Part shown: one piece after another, positions 35,774 through 44,989 of the stretch
How the letters are laid out: the number at the start of each line of letters is the position of its first letter
Numbering within the stretch: the first letter of the stretch is position 1
NCBI RefSeq assembly: GCF_900114005.1
Contig: NZ_FORM01000001.1
Span: forward strand, 310,001 to 374,000
Source of the DNA: Olleya namhaensis
GTDB taxonomy: Bacteria; Bacteroidota; Bacteroidia; Flavobacteriales; Flavobacteriaceae
Reading direction: 5' to 3'
Length of the DNA: 64,000 nt
Notes under the pieces: generated by a model
Databases searched by the model: none
Told to the model about the DNA's origin: nothing
The model's input: only the letters and a program-made list of their open reading frames with translations
Position numbers and translations under genes: made by a program

Positions 35774-36418
35774 TTACTTACCTCCATCCAATTGGTCCTG
35801 CCAATCATTTAATTCTTTCCATAAGCCTTTAGCTGCTAAATTCGCCTGTCTTGGCCAAGTCCCTGGTTTGTGCATTTCAAAACGCTTACCACCACTTTTT
35901 AAAACCTCTTGACATTTTTCTACACTACAACTTGCTAATGCTGCCCAAGTTGTTACCTCGTGATTATGAAACAGCTCTTTTATTTTTGGTCCAATACCTT
36001 CTACAACAGTTAAATCGTCTTCCTTTATCTTTTTACCAAAAACTGCTTTTGCTGCTACTGCATCAAAAGTGCTTTTTGGAGGAACAACCTCAACAGGTTT
36101 ACTTTGCTTTACAGGTGCTGCACTAGCTGCAACCTCTGTTTTAACCGCAGCGCTTGTTGCTGCTCCTGCTGCAAAAGAAGACACCGTATTGCCCGCTCCA
36201 GAAGATCGTGACACAGATGCTTTACTTGACTGGCAAGCAGCCAAATCTGTTTCTAGTTTACTAATTCTATTTTTATAAACATCTAAGTCAACAGTATTAG
36301 TATTACCGCTACCCGATAGTTTTCCTAAAAGATAACCTAAAATAGCACATATTGCACCCACTAATAAAGGGATTAACCAGCAAGGAATGCTACTAAATAT
36401 ATTTAATGATAAATTCAT
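35774..36418 (-). CDS. Membrane-anchored helix-hairpin-helix protein
   Basis: This 214-residue protein has an N-terminal membrane segment (residues 13-33, CWLIPLLVGAICAILGYLLG), a low-complexity Ala/Ser/Val linker (70-115), and a C-terminal helix-hairpin-helix region (DDLTVVEGIGPKIKELFHNHEVTTWAAL) with a following GKRFEMHKPGTWPRQANLAAKGLW motif. Proteins of this plan are annotated as predicted 5' DNA nuclease (flap endonuclease-1-like), but no catalytic residues can be confirmed. It lies 14 bp after the OmpA-family gene on the same strand. Confidence 0.82.
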   Translation of the reverse strand: MNLSLNIFSSIPCWLIPLLVGAICAILGYLLGKLSGSGNTNTVDLDVYKNRISKLETDLAACQSSKASVSRSSGAGNTVSSFAAGAATSAAVKTEVAASAAPVKQSKPVEVVPPKSTFDAVAAKAVFGKKIKEDDLTVVEGIGPKIKELFHNHEVTTWAALASCSVEKCQEVLKSGGKRFEMHKPGTWPRQANLAAKGLWKELNDWQDQLDGGK

Positions 36419-36432
36419 GATTTTTATTTTTG

Positions 36433-37380
36433 TTAGTTAATGGTTACGACAACGCGTCTATTTTTTGCTTTACCTTCTTCCGTTGCATTACTGGCAATTG
36501 GCGAGTCCGGTCCTTTTGATGCAGTATTAATTTTATTGGCAGCAATGCCATTTTCTACTAAATAACTTTTAGCAAAATCAGCTCTTTCTTGTCCAAGTCT
36601 AACATTAGTTGTTCTACTTCCACTGCTATCCGTATAACCTGTCACGCTTAGTAAAGCGCCATCTACTTTATCCGTATACCTCACCATATCTGCTACTTTT
36701 TGACGTTGCGCTGTGGTTAAATTAATAGATGCTTCTGCAGTGTTAAAATATAAAACTAAAGGATCTGCTTTAATAGCCTCTCCTAATGCTTTTAACGCAT
36801 CTGTTTCGCTACTATCACCTTCTGTCATGGTATTAATACTATAGCCCAATGGTCCATGCAGTATTGCATTACTATCTGCTATAAAATTATCATCTAGTCT
36901 ACCAAACGTATTTATGTTTTTAGACGACAGTCCTTTTGAGATTAAATAATTTTTAACAGTATTAGCACGTGCTAATCCAAGGTTAGGAAAAGCAGAAGTA
37001 TTTGTTTCATCACTTCTAAAATGTCCAGTAATATCAATAGACTTATCTGGGTTTGCCCCTAAATAATCTACAAGTTTTGTCAATCCATTGTCCACCTCAA
37101 CTGATAGTGGTTCTATGTAATGATAGTCTGATGTTTTGAAATTAATATTATCATTAATATCAAAACTTAAATTCCCATTTGCATCGCTTATAGCAAATGC
37201 ATTCATGGTAGTATCTAATTTTGCAGGAACTTCACTCTTAGTTTCTATTGTATTGGCTTTAGAATTGGCATCTGCATCCGCAGTTCCAGTATCACAATTA
37301 CAACAGAAAAACCAGTACAGAATTGTACCTAGAATAATAGTCAGCAAAATACCTAGAAGATAACCGGTTTTTTTACTCAT
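36433..37380 (-). CDS. OmpA-family protein with two OmpA-like regions
   Basis: This 315-residue protein has an N-terminal membrane segment (residues 6-25). It contains a first degenerate OmpA-like half (YLGANPDKSIDITGHFRSDETNTSAFPNLGLARANTVKNYLISKGL) and a second canonical one (GALLSVTGYTDSSGSRTTNVRLGQERADFAKSYLVENGI...NRRVVVTIN). Such domains bind peptidoglycan. The doubled domain and the inner-membrane anchor differ from classic OmpA. It forms a two-gene unit with the downstream helix-hairpin-helix gene. Confidence 0.9.
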   Translation of the reverse strand: MSKKTGYLLGILLTIILGTILYWFFCCNCDTGTADADANSKANTIETKSEVPAKLDTTMNAFAISDANGNLSFDINDNINFKTSDYHYIEPLSVEVDNGLTKLVDYLGANPDKSIDITGHFRSDETNTSAFPNLGLARANTVKNYLISKGLSSKNINTFGRLDDNFIADSNAILHGPLGYSINTMTEGDSSETDALKALGEAIKADPLVLYFNTAEASINLTTAQRQKVADMVRYTDKVDGALLSVTGYTDSSGSRTTNVRLGQERADFAKSYLVENGIAANKINTASKGPDSPIASNATEEGKAKNRRVVVTIN

Positions 37381-37510
37381 TATGGTTTGGTTTTTAAGTT
37401 AATGACTATCAAGTTATTAAAAATTTAAAAACCTTTTAACATTTATTATGATTAAAACTAATTTTAGCCGAAAAAAATCGATAAACGACACAATATGAGA
37501 CCTTAAAACA

Positions 37511-37537
37511 TAAAAAAGCCACATCTTTCGATGTGGC
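37511..37537 (-). terminator. Terminator after the aldehyde dehydrogenase gene
   Basis: The stem GCCACATC/GATGTGGC (37518-37537) with loop TTTC is followed on the minus strand by a T-run (the A-run 37512-37517). It lies 28 bp past the dehydrogenase stop. The short palindrome at 37543-37558 sits between stop and terminator. Confidence 0.9.
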
Positions 37538-37542
37538 TTCAG

Positions 37543-37558
37543 TTCCGCGAAAGCGAAA
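37543..37558. repeat. Short palindromic repeat (inverse of 27292-27307)
   Basis: TTCCGCGAAAGCGAAA lies between the aldehyde dehydrogenase stop and its terminator, and is exactly the reverse complement of 27292-27307. Confidence 0.7.
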
Positions 37559-37564
37559 AAAATA

Positions 37565-39118
37565 TTATAAATCAAACTTAATGCCTTGAGCTAAAGGTAA
37601 TTCGTCTGAATAATTAACTGTATTTGTTTGTCTTCTCATGTATACTTTCCAAGCATCAGATCCAGACTCACGTCCACCACCTGTTTCTTTTTCTCCTCCA
37701 AAAGCTCCACCGATTTCAGCACCTGAAGTTCCGATGTTTACATTTGCAATTCCACAGTCCGATCCTGCAAAGGATAAGAATTTTTCTGCTTCTTTCAACT
37801 CGTTAGTCATAATTGCAGAAGACAATCCTTGCGCAACACCATTTTGAGTATCAATTGCATTTTCTACATCACCAGAATATTTAATTAAATATAATATTGG
37901 CGCAAATGTTTCTGATTGTACGATTTCAAAATCGTTTTTAGCTTCAATAATAGCTGGCTTAACATAACATCCAGACTCATAACCTTCACCTTCTAAAACA
38001 CCACCTTCAACTAATACTTTACCACCTTCAGCTTTTGCTTTTTCAATTGCAGCTAAATATGTGTTTACGGAGTCTTTATCTATTAACGGTCCAATATGAT
38101 TTTTTTGATCCAAAGGATTACCAATTGTTAATTGCCCGTAAGCACCAACAATAGCATCTCTTACTTTATCGTAAACTGATTCGTGTATGATTAGTCTTCT
38201 TGTAGATGTACAACGTTGACCACAAGTACCAACTGCACCAAATACAGCACCAGGAACAACTACTTTTAAATCTGCTGTTGGTGTGATAATAATGGCATTG
38301 TTTCCTCCTAATTCTAATAACGATTTTCCAAAACGCTCTGCTACTGTTGCACCAACAATACGTCCCATTCTAGTAGATCCCGTTGCAGATATTAACGGAA
38401 TTCTATGATCTGTTGTCATAAATTCTCCTACTTTATAGTCTCCATTTATAATTGCCGAAATACCTTCTGGTAAATTGTTTTCTTTTAAAACTGATGCAAT
38501 AATGTTTTGACAAGCTACTGAGCAAAGTGGTGCTTTTTCTGAACCTTTCCAGATACACACATCACCACAAACCCACGCTAAAGCTGTATTCCAAGCCCAA
38601 ACTGCTACAGGAAAGTTAAATGCTGAGATTATTCCAACAACACCCAAAGAGTGCCACTGCTCGCGCATAACGTGTCCTGGACGCTCAGACGGAATTGTTT
38701 GCCCGTTAAGTTGTCTTGATAACCCTACTGCAAAATCGCAGATATCTATCATCTCTTGTACTTCTCCGTATCCTTCTTGTAAAGATTTACCCATCTCATA
38801 AGAGACTAACTTTCCTAAAGGTTCTTTTAATTCTCTTAATTTATTTCCAAATTGTCTTACAATCTCACCTCTTTGTGGTGCTGGCATTGCTCTAAAACCT
38901 TTAAAAGCTTCTGTTGCTGTATTGATTACCTTTTCGTAATCGGCTTTAGTTGTCGTAGATACTTTTCCTATTAATTTACCATCTGTTGGCGAGTAAGATT
39001 CAATTAACTCTCCACTTCCAAAGTTATTTAAACCTGTCGATGTTCCTTCATTTATATCTTTTAAACCTAGTTGTTTTAAGGCTTCTTTTATTCCGAAATC
39101 AGCTGAAACTGCTTGCAT
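37565..39118 (-). CDS. Aldehyde dehydrogenase of ALDH7 type (probable L-aminoadipate-semialdehyde dehydrogenase)
   Basis: This 517-residue protein has the catalytic Cys in GTCGQRCTSTRRLIIHE, the general-base Glu in LELGGNNAIII, and the N-terminal SPTDGKLIGKVSTTTKADYEKVI segment. ESYSPTDG and the AFNFPVAVWAWNTALAWVCGDVCIWKGSEKAP block fit ALDH7 (antiquitin/AmaB), which oxidises piperideine-6-carboxylate/aminoadipate semialdehyde in lysine breakdown. No neighbouring lysine-catabolic gene is seen. It is transcribed alone with its own terminator. The family is well supported; the substrate is inferred. Confidence 0.9.
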   Translation of the reverse strand: MQAVSADFGIKEALKQLGLKDINEGTSTGLNNFGSGELIESYSPTDGKLIGKVSTTTKADYEKVINTATEAFKGFRAMPAPQRGEIVRQFGNKLRELKEPLGKLVSYEMGKSLQEGYGEVQEMIDICDFAVGLSRQLNGQTIPSERPGHVMREQWHSLGVVGIISAFNFPVAVWAWNTALAWVCGDVCIWKGSEKAPLCSVACQNIIASVLKENNLPEGISAIINGDYKVGEFMTTDHRIPLISATGSTRMGRIVGATVAERFGKSLLELGGNNAIIITPTADLKVVVPGAVFGAVGTCGQRCTSTRRLIIHESVYDKVRDAIVGAYGQLTIGNPLDQKNHIGPLIDKDSVNTYLAAIEKAKAEGGKVLVEGGVLEGEGYESGCYVKPAIIEAKNDFEIVQSETFAPILYLIKYSGDVENAIDTQNGVAQGLSSAIMTNELKEAEKFLSFAGSDCGIANVNIGTSGAEIGGAFGGEKETGGGRESGSDAWKVYMRRQTNTVNYSDELPLAQGIKFDL

Positions 39119-39388
39119 ATTATAATGATTTTTACGAATTATTTAATTTTTAGCCAATATACTAATATTTCATCGATTTTTTACGACTTTTATTAGGTTA
39201 AAATTGATTTAAAATTCGATTAAATTTAAGCCTTAATTTTTGAATTTTAGTCTTAAATTTACTCCTCGAAGTTATATTTTACCATAACTTTAACACACTC
39301 TAAAGCACTAATAATCAAAAACCAAACGTAATTAAATTAACAAGTATCTTCTCGTTAATTTTTTTAACCCTATAAATTGTCAACTTCT

Positions 39389-42300
39389 ATGCAACCAAAA
39401 TCGCTATTTACCATTCTTATTATTATTTTACTAGCTCTTTCTTGTAAACAAAAAGACACTGAAACCGACAACCTTTTTAAGTTTAGAGATTATATTAGTT
39501 ATACCTCCTCTGGACGTGTCTCTATTGCAGATAATATCAAAATAAATCTTGCAAAGGATGTTGAGGGTTGGGAACCAGAACAAGCGTTAGACAATAGCAT
39601 TTTTAGTATTTCTCCGCATGTAGAAGGTAAAGCACTTGTGGCTAATAGTCAATCCATAAGTTTTATTCCGGATGAAAATTTAGACGCTGACACGGAGTAT
39701 ACAGTTACTATTAATTTGGGCGAGTTATACAACTCTATTCCTTCAGAGTTTGGTAAATACACTTTCCAATTTAAAACTATTACGCCTAATTTTAATATTC
39801 AAACTAACGACTTACAATCCTATTCTAAAGAATGGCAATACCTTTTAGGAGTAGCAAAATCTTCTGATGTTATTACGTTACAGCAAGCCAAGCAATTGAT
39901 ATCTGCAACACAACAAGGCAAGGATTTAAAAATAGAATGGAATGAAAAAAGCATGCCTTCTAAATATTTCGAATTCAAAATAGATAGTATTAATCGCTTA
40001 GTTGAAGACACGGAAATACTTGTAAAATGGAATGGAAAATCAATCAAAGCAGATAACTCTGGAGAAAACACATTCCCAATTCCTGGAAAAAACAATTTTA
40101 GTATTTTGTCTGTAAACGTAGTTCAAACGCCAGAGCAATACTTGTCAATAAACTTTTCTGACCCTATAAAAAAACAACAAAATTTTGATGGCTTAGTGAC
40201 TATTCAGAATAGTAAAAACCCAAAATTTATCGTTAATGGAAACGTTTTAAAAGCGTACCCAGAATCTAAAATCACAGGTAATGTACAAGTTGATGTTTTT
40301 CAAGGGATAAAAAATACAGACGATTATAAATTAAAAACACCTTTTAGCGAAACCATTGCTTTTGAAGATGTTAAACCACAAGTCAAACTAGTAAACAGTG
40401 GTGTAATACTACCTAATTCGCAAGATTTAAAATTCAATTTTGAAGCGGTTAACTTAAGTGCAGTAGATATCAGAATTATTAAAATCTATGAAGATAATGT
40501 TCTTCAGTTTTTACAAGACAATAACTTAGAGAGCAGTAATTCTAATCAAATAAGACGCGTTGGTAGACGTATCGCAAAACACACAATAACACTTATTGAA
40601 GACCCTGTAGAAAATGATGGTAAATGGAAAACCTATAGCGTTGACCTTTCTAAATACATCAAATCAGATCCTGGATCTATTTACCGTGTAGAATTAGATT
40701 ATAAAAAAGCATACTCCTTATACGATTGCGATGCTAATGCCAATATTAGTAGTAATGATGACGAGGACGATTATTATGAAGACGACTATTACTACGACGA
40801 TTATTACGGTGATGGCGACTACACCTATTCAGATACGGAAGACGAAGATTTAAAAGAAGAAGAATATTGGGACAACATCACTTACAGCTACCGCAATAAC
40901 AACTACAATTGGAGAGAGCGTAACAACCCTTGTAATGATGCCTTTTATAACAATAAGGTTATTTCGCAAAATTTAATAGGTTCTAATTTAGGAGCTATTG
41001 TAAAAAAAGGAGCTGGCAACACCTATCATTTTGCTATTACAAACATCCTGAATACTAATCCGGAACCTGCGTCAAAAATTACACTTTACAGTTTCCAACA
41101 ACAAGAATTAGCTTCAACATCTACAGATAGTGACGGGTTAGCAAAACTTAAAACAGATAAGCTTGCTGCTTTTGCAATTGTATCTAAAGGTAATAATACC
41201 ACTTACGTGAAATTACGTGACGGAAACTCACTGTCACTAAGTAAATATGATGTTTCAGGAACTACATTACAGCGTGGGCTTAAAGGTTATATATATACAG
41301 AAAGAGGTGTGTGGCGACCAGGAGATTCTATTCATTTAACTTTTATGTTAAATGACATCGCAAATAAACTTCCAAAAGAGCATCCTGTAAAGTTAGAAGT
41401 CACCGATGCTAATGGAAAACTTGCATTTAAAAATATCACTAATCAAGGCGTAGATAATTTTTACCAATTTAATATTCCGACTGCAACCGAAGATAAAACC
41501 GGAAATTGGAATGCTAAAGTCAGTGTAGGTGGTGCTACATTTTACAAAGGACTTAAAGTCGAAACTGTAAAACCAAACCGACTTAAAATTAAAATAGATT
41601 TTGAAGATAAAGTACTTAGATCTAACGCACCATTAAACGGAAAACTAGCAGTAAACTGGCTACATGGTGCACCTGCTAAAAATGTAAAAACAGAAATAAA
41701 AGCTAAATTTACAACCTCTTATTCTAGTTTTAAAAATTACGAAGACTACCAATTTAGAGACCCTTCCAAAAAATTTAACACAGAAGAAATTACCATATTT
41801 GATGGTAAAGTAGATGCAGAAGGCTTGGCAGATGTAACCAAAAACTTAAGCATTGGAGAAGATGCACCAGGAATGCTAAACGCACAGTTTTTAGTTCGCG
41901 CATTTGAAAACGGAGGTGACTTTTCTATGGATGCTTTTACAATGCCATATGCACCCTATAACTCTTTTGTTGGTTTAAAATCGCCTAAAGGAAAAGCTTA
42001 CGGTTCCTTTTTTACAGATGAAAACCACACCTTTGATTTAGTAACAGTAGACGACCAAGGAAACCCAATTAAGCGTAATAATTTAGAAATAAAAGTCTAT
42101 AAAATTGAATGGCGTTGGTGGTGGAACTCGTCTTACGACAACCTATCACAATACACCTCTAGCAGCTATCACAAGCCTTTTTTAAATAGTAAAGTAAATA
42201 CTAGTACTAGCGGTAAAGCATCGTTTAACATCAAAGTACCAGAAAACGAAGGCGGACGTTATTACATTACCATAAAAGATCCTATTTCGGGCCATATGAC

Positions 42301-44962
42301 AGGGCGTACAGCATACTTTTATAAAGACTGGTGGAAACGTCAACCTTCTGGAGACAAAGAGGCAGCTAAAATGCTAGTATTTGCTGCAGATAAAGAAAAC
42401 TATAATGTTGGCGAAACTGCAAAAATCACATTCCCATCAGGTACAGAAGGTCGTGCTTTAGTTAGTATAGAAAACGGATCTGAAGTCTTACAAACTACAT
42501 GGGTAAAAACAAAAAAAGGAGAAACTACTGTAGATATCCCTATTACAAAGGATATGGCTCCAAATGTATTTATCAACATCTCATTACTACAACCACACGC
42601 TTCCGTTGCCAACGATTTACCGTTACGTTTATTTGGTGTTATTCCGTTATTAGTAGAAGATCCAAATACGATATTAGAACCAGAAATTAGAATGCCGAGC
42701 GTGTTGCAACCTGAACAAGAATTTGAAGTATTTGTCTCAGAAAAAAACAACAAAGCCATGACCTATACTATTGCTATGGTGGAAGAAGGCTTATTAGACT
42801 TAACACGATTTAAAACACCAAATGCATGGCAATCCTTTTATGCAAGAGAAGCTTTAGGTGTTAAAACCTGGGATGTTTTTGATGATGTTATAGGTGCTTA
42901 TAGCGGAAGCATAGAACAAGTTTTTGCTATTGGAGGTGATGGAAATGCTGCTGATGGAAAAAATAAAAAAGCAAACAGGTTTAAACCTGTCGTTAAATTC
43001 TTTGGACCATTTAAATTAGAATCTGGTGGAAGAAAAACACATAAAATAAAAATGCCAAATTACGTTGGTGCAGTAAGAACAATGGTTGTTGCAGGTAATA
43101 ATACGACTGAAGCATATGGAAGTACTGACAAATCTGTACAAGTCAAAAAACCATTGATGGTATTAGCAACGCTTCCAAGAAAATTAAGTCCAGGAGAAAA
43201 AGTAACACTACCAGTTACCGTTTTTGCAATGGAACCTAATGTAAAAAACGTATCCGTTAAATTAAAATTGAGCAACGGAATTACAGTTGTTGGAGACCAA
43301 TCCAAAGCATTGACTTTTGCCCGTCCAGATGAGCAAATGACTTATTTTGAATTAGACGTTAGTAAAGCAAAAGGCGTAAATACAGTAGAAGTTATTGCGA
43401 CTGGAAATGGTGAGTCGTCAACTTATAAAGTAGAGATAGATGTCGAAAATGTAAATCCGATATCTTCTAAAAGTTTAGACGCGACATTAGATCCAAATGG
43501 GGCAAAAACAATAGATTTTACCACCTTTGGTGTCGTCGGCACAAATAGTGCTAGTGTTGAGTTTTCAACATTGCCTCCAATGGATTTTACTAGAAGATTA
43601 CAGTACCTAATACAGTACCCTCATGGCTGTGTGGAGCAAACGACGTCTAGTGTATTTCCACAGTTATTCTTACAAGACATTTTTGATTTACCGTTTAATA
43701 AAAAGCAAGAAATACAAACTAACATAGAAAACGGAATCAAACGTTTAGGTCATTTTCAAAGACCAAATGGTGGTATGAGTTATTGGATTGGAGAAGGTAG
43801 CGCTAACGATTGGGGAACCAGTTATGCCGGGCACTTCTTATTAGAAGCTGAGAAAAAAGGATTTGTACTACCATTAACTTTTAAAAGCAATTGGATTAAA
43901 TACCAAAAACAAGCTGCACAAAGTTGGAGACCAAGCTACAAAACATATAACTCGGACTTAGCGCAAGCCTATCGTTTATACACTTTAGCATTAGCCGGAA
44001 GCGCTGATTTAGGAGCTATGAATCGCTTACGCGAATTTTCAGAAATTTCTAACGAAGCTAAATGGCGTCTAGCAGCAGCTTATGCATTAGCCGGTCAAGT
44101 CGAAGCTAGTAATAAAGTATCTAGTACTGCAAACATTAATTTTAAGGCACAAAAATACAATTACTACACTTACGGTTCTGTTGACAGAAACAGAGCTATG
44201 GCATTAGAAACTATGATTTTAACTAAAGACAAACGCGCTAAGGATTTATCCGAAACTATAGCAAGAGACCTGTCTAGTCAACGTTGGATGAGCACACAAA
44301 CTACAGCTTATAGCTTATTGGCAATGGCTAAAATGGTTAATGCTAATGGCGGTAAAGCAATGAAGTTAAGCTATACAATAAATGGTAAAACAGAAACGAT
44401 AGACACTAAAAACGCCATTGCCCAACGTCCTTTAATAGTTAATGATGGCAGCAACAATGTAACCATTAAAAACGAAAGAGAAAATGTTGTTTACGTCCGT
44501 GTTTTAAGCTCAGGAAAGCTACCATTAGGTCAAGAACTAGTTGAGCAAAGAGGGTTTACTACAAACGTTATTTATAAGGATTTAAAAGGTAATAGAATTG
44601 ACATCTCAAAACTACAACAAGGTCAAGACTTTGTTGCAACGGTCCAAGTAACCAATACTAAAAATTATAGCGTTAATGATGTTGCGTTGACACAAATTTT
44701 TCCGTCAGGTTGGGAGATAGTGAACACCCGTTTTACAGCTTTTGGAGCGTCTACAACAAGCCAAGCAAGATTTACAGACATTAGAGACGATCGTGTTAAT
44801 TTCTATTTTGACTTAGGTCCGAAAAAAACGAATACCTTTAATGTCATGCTTAACGCATCGTATTTAGGTCAATATTATTTACCAGGATTACAAGCAGAAG
44901 CCATGTATGACAATACGTTTTTAGTTAGAAATAAAGGACAATGGATTGTAGTGGAGAAATAA
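39389..44962 (+). CDS. Alpha-2-macroglobulin family lipoprotein with thioester
   Basis: This protein has about 1857 residues, counted from ATG 39389; a TTG 12 bp earlier is less likely because the lipoprotein signal begins with MQPKSLFTILIIILLALSC (Cys about residue 19). Bacterial alpha-2-macroglobulins trap proteases in the periplasm. MG-type beta domains run through the first 1300 residues, and a GCVEQ thioester sits at residue about 1414 (Cys-x-Glu-Gln), followed by helical thioester-domain repeats. Residues about 452-495 form an unusual Asp/Tyr-rich insert. The penicillin-binding protein 1C gene, its usual partner, lies 2 kb downstream on the same strand. Confidence 0.95.
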   Translation: MQPKSLFTILIIILLALSCKQKDTETDNLFKFRDYISYTSSGRVSIADNIKINLAKDVEGWEPEQALDNSIFSISPHVEGKALVANSQSISFIPDENLDADTEYTVTINLGELYNSIPSEFGKYTFQFKTITPNFNIQTNDLQSYSKEWQYLLGVAKSSDVITLQQAKQLISATQQGKDLKIEWNEKSMPSKYFEFKIDSINRLVEDTEILVKWNGKSIKADNSGENTFPIPGKNNFSILSVNVVQTPEQYLSINFSDPIKKQQNFDGLVTIQNSKNPKFIVNGNVLKAYPESKITGNVQVDVFQGIKNTDDYKLKTPFSETIAFEDVKPQVKLVNSGVILPNSQDLKFNFEAVNLSAVDIRIIKIYEDNVLQFLQDNNLESSNSNQIRRVGRRIAKHTITLIEDPVENDGKWKTYSVDLSKYIKSDPGSIYRVELDYKKAYSLYDCDANANISSNDDEDDYYEDDYYYDDYYGDGDYTYSDTEDEDLKEEEYWDNITYSYRNNNYNWRERNNPCNDAFYNNKVISQNLIGSNLGAIVKKGAGNTYHFAITNILNTNPEPASKITLYSFQQQELASTSTDSDGLAKLKTDKLAAFAIVSKGNNTTYVKLRDGNSLSLSKYDVSGTTLQRGLKGYIYTERGVWRPGDSIHLTFMLNDIANKLPKEHPVKLEVTDANGKLAFKNITNQGVDNFYQFNIPTATEDKTGNWNAKVSVGGATFYKGLKVETVKPNRLKIKIDFEDKVLRSNAPLNGKLAVNWLHGAPAKNVKTEIKAKFTTSYSSFKNYEDYQFRDPSKKFNTEEITIFDGKVDAEGLADVTKNLSIGEDAPGMLNAQFLVRAFENGGDFSMDAFTMPYAPYNSFVGLKSPKGKAYGSFFTDENHTFDLVTVDDQGNPIKRNNLEIKVYKIEWRWWWNSSYDNLSQYTSSSYHKPFLNSKVNTSTSGKASFNIKVPENEGGRYYITIKDPISGHMTGRTAYFYKDWWKRQPSGDKEAAKMLVFAADKENYNVGETAKITFPSGTEGRALVSIENGSEVLQTTWVKTKKGETTVDIPITKDMAPNVFINISLLQPHASVANDLPLRLFGVIPLLVEDPNTILEPEIRMPSVLQPEQEFEVFVSEKNNKAMTYTIAMVEEGLLDLTRFKTPNAWQSFYAREALGVKTWDVFDDVIGAYSGSIEQVFAIGGDGNAADGKNKKANRFKPVVKFFGPFKLESGGRKTHKIKMPNYVGAVRTMVVAGNNTTEAYGSTDKSVQVKKPLMVLATLPRKLSPGEKVTLPVTVFAMEPNVKNVSVKLKLSNGITVVGDQSKALTFARPDEQMTYFELDVSKAKGVNTVEVIATGNGESSTYKVEIDVENVNPISSKSLDATLDPNGAKTIDFTTFGVVGTNSASVEFSTLPPMDFTRRLQYLIQYPHGCVEQTTSSVFPQLFLQDIFDLPFNKKQEIQTNIENGIKRLGHFQRPNGGMSYWIGEGSANDWGTSYAGHFLLEAEKKGFVLPLTFKSNWIKYQKQAAQSWRPSYKTYNSDLAQAYRLYTLALAGSADLGAMNRLREFSEISNEAKWRLAAAYALAGQVEASNKVSSTANINFKAQKYNYYTYGSVDRNRAMALETMILTKDKRAKDLSETIARDLSSQRWMSTQTTAYSLLAMAKMVNANGGKAMKLSYTINGKTETIDTKNAIAQRPLIVNDGSNNVTIKNERENVVYVRVLSSGKLPLGQELVEQRGFTTNVIYKDLKGNRIDISKLQQGQDFVATVQVTNTKNYSVNDVALTQIFPSGWEIVNTRFTAFGASTTSQARFTDIRDDRVNFYFDLGPKKTNTFNVMLNASYLGQYYLPGLQAEAMYDNTFLVRNKGQWIVVEK

Positions 44963-44989
44963 TATATTCCCACGAAAGTGGTAAAAAAA

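Noticed and set aside
39119-39388. Hidden gene or riboswitch in the 270-bp gap before the alpha-2-macroglobulin gene
   Set aside because: The stretch is AT-rich with no long frame, no conserved riboswitch-like core and no strong stem; it probably holds only promoter DNA.
40741-40870. Possible short tandem DNA repeat in the alpha-2-macroglobulin gene
   Set aside because: The repeats are GAY/TAY codons for Asp/Tyr with no exact DNA unit longer than a few bases, so this is protein composition rather than a microsatellite.
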